Assembly (NCBI RefSeq): GCF_029784165.1
Contig: NC_073696.1
Location: forward strand, 259,700,494-259,764,493
Origin: Wyeomyia smithii
Lineage: Eukaryota; Arthropoda; Insecta; Diptera; Culicidae
DNA: 64,000 nucleotides
Reading direction: 5' to 3'
Positions 36,060 to 46,000 of the stretch are shown piece after piece. The notes under the pieces are model-generated. The model made no database searches. It saw only the letters and a program-made list of their open reading frames with translations, and was not told the DNA's origin. The stretch's first letter is position 1. Every line of letters starts with the position of its first letter. Made by a program: the position numbers and the translations under genes.

Positions 36060-37735
36060 TTATCGTTTCTTCTCAGAGAATCACACTTTTTTCCAAAGCT
36101 TCAAAACGTGATCGAAATTCTTTCGACCCAAAAAAATGATTTTAGAGCTAAAGTGTCAAAAGCATAGTTCTTTCAATAATAATTCTCCGTTTTAGCAAGT
36201 TACAATTTTTTGATCAATCTACTTAAAAGTAGGAAAGGAATTTATAATTTTACCTTTCTCATTTTTGTATATGAAAATCCATTTTATACAGCAAAGTTGT
36301 GGCACTTTTTAGAATAAAAAAGAGTGTATTTTTGTCTTTTGTATTTCTTTAATTTTTGAAGATTTTGATTGAAATATTGCACTAGATTGAAATATTGCAC
36401 TAGATAAATAACAATACAAAAACCACGAATATCCACAGACACAATCATTACCATATCAAATTATTAGTCAAGCATAAAGGTATCACTCTGCATCACATTC
36501 TTCTACGAGAAAACTGAAGTTGTCTCTATTGTATTATCTCAGCAGTGCGCACTGCGGTGTACTTTTGTGTGTTTTTACTAGAGTTAGAGTGAATTAGAGC
36601 TCACTAGAGTGAGCTTAGCTGTGGTGTAAGCAGGAAGTGAGTTATTTTTTTCTGTGAGCGGCAGAGGCACAACACAAAGCAGAAGAAAGAAGTGCGGTGC
36701 GAAAATTGCTAGTGCAGCGCTCATGCCGGAGAAGAAGTGCGCTTTTTTCGTTTCGTCGATATGTCGACGTCGACTTTCATGATACTAATACTCAATTATA
36801 AACACTCAAAAAAATCGTCAAAAATCTGTTTACGGAGAATGTGAATGGCCCCTAAATGCCATTCGAAACAATGAAAACCAGATCTCCCCTTAGAAATTAG
36901 CCCCCCAGCAAAAACGAAACAATGTATAATTTTTTTGCAAACAGATAACAACACTGACTTTCGATTTCGCTCGAATTAGCTAAATTGCGCCCAAGTTTCC
37001 ATCTGTTCGCTGCAACAAAGTTGCACCTTGCGTACACCTTTCTTCCCAACCAGACGACGATGACGATCACCAATCAATCGATGGCACGTTCCACGACGGA
37101 TCCCAGCCCAGATGGTGGTATCTACATAGTGGCTATACACCAAGCAACTTGTGGGCCAATTTCCACATTAATCATTCGCTTGCCGCACATTTGCTTGTAT
37201 GTCTGCCGGCTGGTAATTCGATTGGTGCGCTTCGCGATGAGAAAAACATGCTCATTTTCAAATTGTGCTCATTGTGCATGAGCGGAGTGAATGTGTGTTT
37301 CGGCGTTTAAAGGCAAACCACAGCAACACTAGTTGGAGAAGAAAAAAAAGTTCCGTTGGGACGCGCGCGATGTTGCGAAAAAAAAAATTGTGTGCAGTAG
37401 AAAGTGGAAATCTATCGTTTATCTCTTTATAAAGTTTTTTTTGCCTACATAGCACTGATGACGCCAATCATGGTAAGGTAGTTCGATTTAATGATGGGGA
37501 ACTCGTCTCTGATTATCGAACAACAGTGGTTAGTGTTATTATAGCACTGACTAATGCACTGATTGTACCCCAGCTAATGGAGTTATGACGTTACTGGACG
37601 AGAGGATAATTAGTCCGGCTGATAGCACGCCTCTATCAAACACACTTTATAGTGGCTTATCACTAAATGTTTATTCATGATGTTGATATAATAGGTTACT
37701 AGTTAAAGCTGTCACTTGGTCGTGAATTTTTCCAG
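36060..37735. other. Stretch with no recognised gene
   Basis: Short open frames only. No transposon ends were found. Confidence 0.4.
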
Positions 37736-37821
37736 GCAAGTATCGCAACAATGCAATTTTTCTCACCCAGCCACGACAAGTTCATCGATACCCCCAGCCA
37801 GCGGGACTGGTTGATGATCGG
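37736..37821 (+). other. Possible first coding exon of an unidentified gene
   Basis: A pyrimidine-rich TTTTTCCAG acceptor (ending 37735) is followed by a 15-base leader, an ATG at 37751 with A at -3, 23 open codons, and a GTGAGC donor at 37822. The peptide begins MQFFSPSHDKFID and ends RDWLMIG; the 'RDW.LM' end faintly recalls the first exon of ELOVL fatty-acid elongases. No second exon was found in the window. Tentative. Confidence 0.25.
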
Positions 37822-38297
37822 GTGAGCAACCAGCACAAGATCGGGTCCGAAGGAAAGTGTAGCAAAACACGATGCCTCGTCACGTAAACATAAGTGAAAG
37901 TTCGGTACCGCCGCGTGTCGTCACGCAATCTATGCGAACTGAGCCCGGGTCTGGCACCAAAGTGTGCCTCTTGCTTGCCGTTGCCGTTTTAACTTGCCTC
38001 GTTAGAGCAAGTCAAGATCGTATCGTATTTTGCATTCAACGGTGGTGTAAATGATGCCTCTATACATATTTATATTTTCGTAGTCGAGCAGGTCAGTGAA
38101 CTTTGCGGTAGTGTTGACATTCTTTTTAGGTGATTATTCGTATAATATTTTTCTCTTGAAAATGTTAAGGCAAGTTATATTTATATAATTTATATATAAT
38201 TTGCAATTAAATTTATCAAATGCCGCTGGTTACCACACCAGTAATTTATTTCCGTTTTCCGTTCATCCTGGTTCCGGAGAAACCCCGTTTTGGAGGG

Positions 38298-39446
38298 TCA
38301 ATGAAGTCAATAATGTCAATTACAGTCAGGTTTTTTTACGCGGGGGATACGTACAGCGTAAAAAAACCGCGTAAAAAAACCGCGTTAATTCGAAAATCCG
38401 CGTAAAAAAAACCGCGTTTATTCAAAAATCCGCGTAAAAAAACCACTTTTTTTAAATTCGCGTAAAGTAGTCCAGCAAGAAAGGGCTTTAGAAAACCCCG
38501 AGACGCTCTAGAACCAGTATTTAAAATTGTCCTCTTTGATGGTCATTCCGGATCTTTCGATGGGCGGAGAGTATTTTTTGGAGCAAGTCTTTTACTAGAT
38601 AAACACTTAAACGTTTCTGGTTCCAAACCTACGTTAATTCGGAAATCCGCGTAAAAAACGGCGTTAATTCAAAAATCTGCGTAAAAAAACGCGTTGATTC
38701 AAAAATCCGCGTAAAAAAACCTCGTAAAAAAATCCGCGTATAAAAAAACCGCGTAAAAAACCTGACTGTCAAAAATGTCAACAATGTCAATAATGTCAAT
38801 AATGTCAATAATGTCAATAATGTCAATAATGTCAATAATGTCAATAATGTCAATAATGTCAATAATGTCAATAATGTCAATAATGTCAATAATGTCAATA
38901 ATGTCAATAATGTCAATAATGTCAATAATGTCAATAATGTCAATAATGTCAATAATGTCAATAATGTCGAAAATGTCAGTAATGTCAATAATGTCAATAA
39001 TGTCAATAATGTCAATAATGTCAATAATGTCGAAAATGTCAGTAATGTCAATAATGTCAATAATGTCAATAATATCTAAAATGTCAATAATGTCGAAAAT
39101 GTCAATAATGTCAATAATGTCAATAATGTCAATAATGTCAATAATGTCAATAATGTCAATAATGTCAATAATGTCAATAATGTCAATAATGTCAATAATG
39201 TCAATAATGTCAATAATGTCAATAATGTCAATAATGTCAATAATGTCAATAATGTCAATAATGTCAATAATGTCAATAATGTCAATAATGTCAATAATGT
39301 CGAAAATGTCAGTAATGTCAATAATGTCAATAATGTCAATAATATCGAAAATGTCAATAATGTCGAAAATGTCAATGATGTGGAAAATATCGAAAATATC
39401 GCAAATGTTAAAAATTTCAAAAATGTATGCAATGTTAAAAATGTAG
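38298..39446. repeat. 9-bp minisatellite (AATGTCAAT)n with higher-order structure
   Basis: The unit AATGTCAAT is repeated about 70 times from 38775 to about 39400, with decay on the right, and four units lie to the left of an inserted MITE (38298-38322). Variant units (GAAAATGTCAGT, ATATC) recur 63 bp apart (38968, 39031) and again 270 bp on (39301), exact multiples of nine. Because the unit is 9 bp and stop-free in several frames, long open frames (Met-Ser-Ile on plus, Leu-Leu-Thr on minus) arise trivially. Confidence 0.95.
38323..38768. mobile_element. MITE with CAGTCAGGTTTTTTTACGCG ends, inside the minisatellite
   Basis: The left end CAGTCAGGTTTTTTTACGCG pairs with the right end CGCGTAAAAAACCTGACTG. 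Between them lie reiterated words CCGCGTAAAAAAA and TTCAAAAATCCGCG in both orientations, plus a unique 170-bp middle. Minisatellite units flank both sides. Non-coding. Confidence 0.75.
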
Positions 39447-39449
39447 AAA

Positions 39450-40391
39450 TTTTGCGAAATCTAACTGTGTAAACAATCACAGCTGCTGCTATTATGAAAG
39501 TACCATTATAGAAAAATTTGCAAATCTGATCTAAAAGGATCATACGTCAAATTTCTTACAAATAATTGTAATAAAGTGTAACGAAACAGGAGAAAATAGA
39601 CAAAAAAACACTTATCAAATGAGCTGATAATGTGGCAGATGATAATTGTTTATGGTTTCCTTTCTATTCTCACTCCTTCGTTGTTAACCATGATCAATTA
39701 GCCAGATTTGGGTCCATTTCAGGTCAGGTGCGAGGTGGCGGATCATTGTGCTTAAAAATGTGGTCGTCCTATATAATGTGATCCGTCAGTCCACCGCCGT
39801 CGTGGTTTGCTGTCCCGTCATTCCGACACACGGAGACCGAGAAACAACAACAAAAATCTATGCCACATGATAGATGGCACGAGGCAGTTTAGGGTTTCTT
39901 ACCTCTCCGCAAATTTAATTGTTTCCTAACGGTGGCACCATTTCGGGCAGAAGTTCGATGGGTATATTAAATGCAGAAATTGTGCAAACCTGAAACCTAA
40001 TGCGCATCTGAATAAATTCCGACACAGATAAACGCTGGAGTATTGTTTTCCCGGATAGTGCTTCATTGTACTTCTCCCAGGCCAACCCACCAACCCCGAA
40101 AGGGGTTCGGTGTGAAAGTATACATTTGGTGTGGATTAGTTGCCGGCAAGGCTGAAGAGTTTGATTGCAGCATCTTGCTGAAAATGTTTTGCAATTGGTA
40201 GCTCGAAGCCTCGCTATTAGTTTTAGATGGAGAAAAGTATTTACTCGACTATAAGCTTTGTACAAAGTGTTGGCTTAATTGTTTCGCTCCAGTGATAGAA
40301 CAAATACAGTTTTGCGTGTTGGCACAAGATAATTGGGTCATTCCTTGTGGAATACCAAGCTGATGTAGAGCATCGTTGCTAGATCACTTAC
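39450..40391. other. Intronic stretch, nothing recognised
   Basis: Apparently single-copy sequence next to the signal-peptide exon. No domain, repeat or RNA gene was recognised; regulatory sites are possible but not shown. Confidence 0.4.
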
Positions 40392-40451
40392 CTTTAATAC
40401 TGCGAAAAAAAGCAGGAAAGTCGCGACAAAACATCGCGATATTCTGCCCAT
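40392..40451 (-). CDS. Signal-peptide exon, inferred first coding exon of the ZP gene
   Basis: On the minus strand an ATG at 40451 in a strong context (ACCATGG) opens 20 codons: MGRISRCFVATFLLFFAVLK. This is a charged start plus a hydrophobic core, a classic secretion signal. It is followed at once by a perfect donor, GTAAGT (40391-40386). The exon ends in phase 0, the same phase in which the ZP exon at 18381 starts, and that exon lacks its own initiator and signal peptide. Joining them gives AVLK-NVDCDAPL. The exon probably begins at 40658, where CTTTTTTCAG precedes it, giving about 207 bases of 5' UTR. Signal-peptide nature is clear; its partner is inferred. Confidence 0.65.
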
Positions 40452-40658
40452 GGTTGCTGCTGTGTGTGTATGTGTGCGTGTGCTGAAACGCACGTTACCC
40501 TAGTGTACCTGCACCGGAGCTGGTGAGCTTAGAGGAGGAAAGGTGGGGTCAGGATCGTTTCTTCGTTTAGGGAGAAATTTTGGCAGATGTTTCGCGGGTT
40601 TTTGTATCAGGAAAATTGTGGAGAAGCCACTAACCGGCCTCGGCTGGTACGAGCTACC
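40452..40658 (-). other. Probable 5' UTR part of the signal-peptide exon
   Basis: A strong polypyrimidine tract and CAG (minus strand, 40680-40659) precede this stretch, which runs to the ATG at 40451. It contains CA-rich sequence and no upstream ATG that I can see. A further non-coding exon would then lie at higher coordinates. Confidence 0.4.
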
Positions 40659-41654
40659 CTGAAAAAAGAAAAAAAAAACATAATTAATCGTGTTACCAAG
40701 CTGTAAGCGTTGTCCTACTAAAATTCAGAGCATTCTAATGATTCGAAAAATCTGCGTCATAACCAAATGATACCAACCGCGGCTTAAATGCGCGATCCAC
40801 TTATGCACATCAGCAGAGTATTTTAAATGGCGGTTTTCGACCTATCTTCCGGTGCTTACGCTATCCACTCGCTGGGAGAGCAAAACACCATTCATCGCTA
40901 TTAATTGTTCGGCTCTTTGAAATCGCTACACGAAACGCTTCTCTCAATTGCATGTGCGAATTCGTACTATCGCGCTCGATTTACCCCCTACATCAACGCT
41001 AGCAACGATTCGCAATGCAGTGGTAGCGGCTAACCTTGTTTCTGATTTTTTTCCATACATCTTGCATTTCGCATATTTAGGTGAACGAAATTTGCTTCTC
41101 AATCTATAGGAGAAAAAAAAAATACACACAAGTAAAAATTTAACGGCTTTATCGTTCGCCTGGAACCACAACATCTTTTTCTGCCGACAATCCGACACGG
41201 CCTTCAGCCACTTGATGCGGAGGTTGCATTAGTGGAATCGTATTGCGCAAAGCAGGTGCCACAAATCCAGGTTGCCGCGAGTGACCGCGGGTGTGGTGGA
41301 AAGCGACGAACCCCACAAACCAGAGGAATGAAATGAATTGGGACGAAAGCGTAATTCGTGATAACTGGTGGCTAGTGTGGCGGGGATCCAACGACGGCGG
41401 TGCTGAAATTCCCCATCGCCGGACGATTACACCGTGGGTTGTTGTGTGCGAACTTAATAAGTAGAGGCCAATATTGTGTGGAGGTTTCTTTGACAGACAA
41501 GTGCATTTCCGTGAATATGTTTGGGAGAGTACCAAAACAAAATCAAAAAATTGAATTATAATTTAACTGAAATTGTAATCATTCATCAGCTGTTAATCAG
41601 TTTTGAATAATTTGAATAAAAAATAAAATGCCTTGAGTACAATAACAGTGTGTT
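40659..41654. other. Possible promoter-side region of the ZP gene, nothing specific recognised
   Basis: This relatively G/C-rich, apparently single-copy stretch lies upstream of the signal-peptide exon. It could hold first-exon and promoter sequence, but I cannot point to a defined core element. Confidence 0.3.
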
Positions 41655-42399
41655 TTAAGGGGTTATATACCTTTCTGGTCGAGAAAAATGAGGGAAGTTT
41701 GAATTTATTTTTAAGTGCATAGCACGATTTTCATTGCATCAAAGGGGTATTTTTCTGAAAGTACAGTTTATCAACAACAAAAAAAATACGTTTGATTTTG
41801 AGATATACCAACTATTACTGGATGGCCGTTTCCCCGAAACGCTATTTTTTGCAGAGGCTTGCGGTGATCCTGATAGAGACTCAGCGGGTCAACCGAAATC
41901 AAAAAACTCATATTATTTCATTAGTTTATAAGTGTGCCGGGTCCTTGAACGATCGCTTTAATGAGTATTTTGTTTTCAGTGCAAACGGGAACGTTCTTCC
42001 CAAAAAATGCACGTTTTGAGCGCTAAAAATTTCATTAAAAATTTTTTTGCGGCAAAATGTAACTGTATGTTTCAAAAAGCGATCGTTCAAGCACCTGCAA
42101 ATTTAATAACGAAAATTAAAAAAAAAAGATGAAGGAAATCGGTTCAGTAATTTTCCCGCAATCAGGATCACGGCAAAGTCATTTTTCGGAAAACACTATT
42201 CCGAGATAATCGCGTCTAAAGTTTCAAGTTTAGCTAATGCGGCCATGGCGAGGCGCGCTGCAAATCGCTCTAACTTTCTTCCTATTGCTCAGATCTTTAT
42301 GAAAATTTGTGAAAATGTTCTCAAGATGTTGTATTTGAAGATAATACAATAATTTTTTTTTCGGTTTTTTCCAAACTAAAAAGGTATATAACCCCTTAA
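41655..42399. mobile_element. piggyBac-like TTAA-flanked MITE
   Basis: TTAA stands at both borders (41655-41658 and 42396-42399). Inside it are inverted ends GGGGTTATATACCTTT and AAAGGTATATAACCCC. TTAA target duplication is the hallmark of piggyBac transposons. The 745-bp element has no transposase; the open frames at 41734-42019 have no recognisable domain. Confidence 0.8.
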
Positions 42400-43260
42400 A
42401 CTTGAATTAATGGGACATTGGAAACATCAGAATTATTCAATTCAAACAAACTTATTGATTCAAGATATATTGGGGGAACCTAGAAAGTTTTAAAAAATTC
42501 AAACAGTTTTACTTTCATTGATAATTTCCAGGTTTTTTACCAGGAAATTATAAAAATCTTAATTCGACAACCTGTTCTTAATCTTTTTCAACAAACAAGT
42601 GGAATTGGTTGTATGTTGATCAAACGACAGCTACATTAGTAAATTTCAACTCTTAAGTATAAATGGATGTATAAACTGCTGCAATATGCTGCTGTTATAA
42701 AATCACAGAAACAAAGAGAAACAATTTCGCGTAGAATTAAGTTTGAAAACTTTTTCGAAGATACTATGAGCAAAGTAGCTTAATTTTGGCAAAATTGTTT
42801 CTAATCGCATAGTCAAGTTTGCTGCAGCATGTGGTTTTTCCCAGGAAAATTTTCGGTCAATTTGTAGGATTCAATTGGACATCTCTGGAGAATACGTTTT
42901 GAACAGTGCATTTTCCCATAAAAAATCGTAAGGTAAATTAAAAACTAGTGTGAAAATATATTTCATCGTCTGATCAGAAAATTGATACAATCGTCGTAGA
43001 ACCCCTAAGGAACACTAAAATTGGGTTTGTGCATTTGCACAGACATTTGTGATCACCAATTTAAACATCATTAGAGAAAAAAGAAGAAAGACGAACGTGA
43101 CGAAATGTGACGATGGGGAGGGTGGGGGTATTGAGTCAAGCTTTGAATACACAAGGGCAGTAACGTATACGTCATAATTGAATATTGAGAATAGGTTATG
43201 TTTCCATTTAATTCTACTACTCTTCGGGTAACATTGATACTAATCTTCGGGTAACATTGA
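42400..43260. other. Spacer, nothing recognised
   Basis: A/T-rich; may include 5' sequence of the Penelope relic that follows, but with no motif. Confidence 0.4.
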
Positions 43261-43264
43261 AGCG

Positions 43265-44538
43265 GATGAAATAATGGTCTCGTTTGACGTGACGGCTTTT
43301 TTCCGAGTGTTCCGGTGAATGAAACCTTGAATCTTCTTGAGGATTGGCTAATTCCCCAATATGCTGATAGCACTTGGAAAAAGAAGGTCGTGAGTCTCAT
43401 GAAACTAACCCGCCTTTGCATGAAAGAAAATTATTCCACTTTTCGAGGTAAATTTTAAAAACAAACAAAAGGAGCTCCAATGGGAAATCCTCTTTTTCCC
43501 TTCTTATGTGATGTGTATTCATGGCAAACATAGAAAACAAATTTGAAACCAATAACCTTTTACCAATCCGGTGGTGAAGATATGAGGATGATATTTTTTG
43601 TATTTTAAAAAAAGACGGAGCTTGAAACGTTTTTCACATCCCTCAATAGTATTCACAGAAATATAAAATTTACGATTGAAAAGGAACAAAACAATAGTCT
43701 TCCCTTTCTAGACGTTGTTGTTGTTAGAAAGTCTAAAGACTTAGAAATTCAGATTTTTAGGAAGCCCACGAACACAAAACGGTTAATACCCACCACTTCT
43801 AGTCATTCCTTCCAGCATCCTTTCACCACATGATACATTGGATGGAAACCCTACCCCTCAGTAAAATAGGCAGGAAAAAGGAATTGGAATACATTTTCGA
43901 AGTTGCAAGAGTAAATAGTTATAATGAGAGCACCATTTAAGCCATTATAAACAAAAAGAAGCGATTTCAGTTCAGAGAATCTTTTACAACACTCAGCCCA
44001 ATCACAGAAGACCTGAAAAGAATAACACGTCAACTTCACTCAAAATTCAAAAGATTTTGCATGGGTATTGTCTACACTAGTAGGAATACCCAACTCAAAA
44101 CAATATTGGGCTCCACTAAGGACTCAATTGATGGATTAAATAAAGCAGGGATTTATAAAGTTGCTTGTTGCCACTGCAATAAGGTTTATATTGGGCAAAC
44201 CAAAAGAAACCTGGGAATCCGTTTAAAGAGCTGTGGCAGAAGTCACCAAAGCATGCAAAGTTTCCAAAAACGATCCACCACACCTTTTCAAATCAAAAGT
44301 GGCTGAACATATCTTTAATGAGGTACATCCACTAACTTCAGATAACATTCACCTGCTTCGCCCCGTTAATAATTTATGGAAACTGGACGTATCTGAAAGT
44401 TTAGAAATCTACAAACAACATCCATCTACACTGCTCAATAAAGACGTAGGTAATCATTTCTCATGGCTTTTCAAAATCCTACCTAAAAACCCTAGATCCA
44501 GTACAGGACAAAAACAACCACAACATATGACTACCTAA
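43265..44538 (+). pseudogene. Penelope-like element: reverse transcriptase plus GIY-YIG endonuclease
   Basis: From about 43273 one frame reads VSFDVTAFFPSVPVNETL, then TKGAPMGNPL, then RYEDDIFCILKKDG (YVDD expected; the two Asp are kept), then SLPFLDVVVVRKSKDLEIQ and IFRKPTNTK. These are the ordered blocks of a Penelope reverse transcriptase. 44142-44225 encodes GIYKVACCHCNKVYIGQTKR, the GIY-YIG endonuclease with its CxxC pair. A frameshift leads to the C-terminal frame ending at 44538. Several stops and shifts (for example near 43450, 43622 and 44225) make it inactive. The gene order RT then GIY-YIG is diagnostic of the class. Confidence 0.9.
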
Positions 44539-44732
44539 CTTCAATTAAGAATTTTCCGTTTGCCTATTTATACCTACACGCATAAAAAGGGGGTTACACA
44601 GTTATGCTCTTCAACAGTCTACATAAGCACTGATGATGGTTGTACGTAGCAAACGAATTACGTATCTGCGGACGGCATTCGACTAAAGGGTATTCGATTT
44701 TTTGTAGTAGAATTAAATGGAAGCATAACCTA

Positions 44733-45998
44733 GGGTAGAGCGGGGCTAGTTGGTCAGTTTTGGTCAAAATGTTCTGTAACTTTTTGTAGGAAACATTATG
44801 GCAAAAACTCATTACATGGAAATGTTGTGTTAAGTCTATAGCATCTAGAAAAAATATAAACTGTACAGAATAGTTTATGATTTTGCGAATATTCTATGTT
44901 TTTTGATTGGATGTCAAATTGGCCAACTAGCCCCTGAGCCGGGGTAAGTTGGTTAGGGTGTGGGGTAAATTGACCGTTTATATTTCGGAAGGACAATTCA
45001 GTTTTCCTTCCTCACTACATTAGCGGCAGCCTGTAGCGTCTCAGGGGAGGTCAAACCGCATCCGTTTTGTTTATACGTTTGCTATCCGAAATCCCAAACC
45101 ATGAGAGAAGTAACTCAAAATTGCATGAAAAAAATCGTGTTACTCTTTCATACCTGACGAGAAGCATATGTTGAAATCTCCCTAATAGTTTGGTTGGGAA
45201 CTAAATCAAAAACAATAAGGATTAAATTGAGATCCGGAGCCAAATTCTAGATTCGCATCTGCAATCACAAGCACAAAACTATAGCTACATTAGTTTTTTT
45301 TTTGTTGAAAGCTTGCTTACGCCGAAATTTTCATCAGGTAGAACGCATTTGTTGATGCATTAGTATACGTTATAGTTATTTTAGATCAATGACTAAGCAT
45401 TCATATAGCACAAAAAATATTCATCAAAATGACGATGAAATGGAGATAACTTTTACCGAATAGTTTATCGCTTCAAATAAATGGTTTTGCTAAACAAAGC
45501 AAACGCTGTTTTCGCTTGGATTAAGTTTGCGTCACGAAATGCACTGTTCCTGAAATTGCATTCACTTGGTTACTTGAATTCATTTATGATGTGCATATGA
45601 CCAACCAGCCCGCTAGTATGTGACCAACTAGCCCCTCATGTATTAAATATGAAAATTACTCGAAATATATGAAAATAAAATTTTGGTGAAAGTTTACTTT
45701 ACACAACTTAAAACTAACGAAAATGACTTTCATAATACGTTTAGCCATGTTCATTTTAATTTGGCTAGCTTTGTTTAGACAAAAAGTTTCAACTTGAAAA
45801 CCGAGTAGAATTGATGCCCAATTTGGCACCAACCTGTATTTATTATACGTCCTAATTGAAACTGTACTTCATTTTGTCATTTAGTTTCTCTGGTTATCTA
45901 CTACGTATCACCCATATAATACGATTTTTTAGATACGTAGATTCGAAGATATTCTCATTGACCAACTTGCCCCGTAACCAACTAGCCCCGCTCTACCC
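44733..45998. mobile_element. TA-flanked MITE, GGGTAGAGCGGGGCTAGTTG family, copy 2
   Basis: It has the same 20-base inverted ends and TA flanks as 7765-8706, and the sequence matches that copy closely over both outer parts. In the middle, about 45117-45478, it carries some 330-360 bp absent from copy 1, so one copy has a deletion or the other an insertion. Non-coding. Confidence 0.85.
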
Positions 45999-46000
45999 TA

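Larger units (their letters stand above)
18382..40391 (-). other. Inferred 22-kb first coding intron of the ZP gene
   Basis: The interval is bounded on the minus strand by a perfect GTAAGT donor after the signal-peptide exon (40391) and the acceptor of the ZP exon (18382). Both exons end and start in phase 0. Most of what lies between is transposons and repeats, listed separately. The pairing of donor and acceptor is inference. Confidence 0.55.

Noticed and set aside
35697..36139. Open frames in and beside the SINE (also 59249-59642)
   Set aside because: The same frames recur in both SINE copies and follow the non-coding element.
38770..39400. Tandem repeats as a CRISPR-like array
   Set aside because: Units are 9 bp with no unique spacers, in a eukaryotic genome; it is a minisatellite.
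38775..39446. 223-codon plus-strand frame (Met-Ser-Ile repeats) and the minus-strand Leu-Leu-Thr frames
   Set aside because: A 9-bp repeat without stops stays open in several frames; no start context, domain or splice signal supports a protein.
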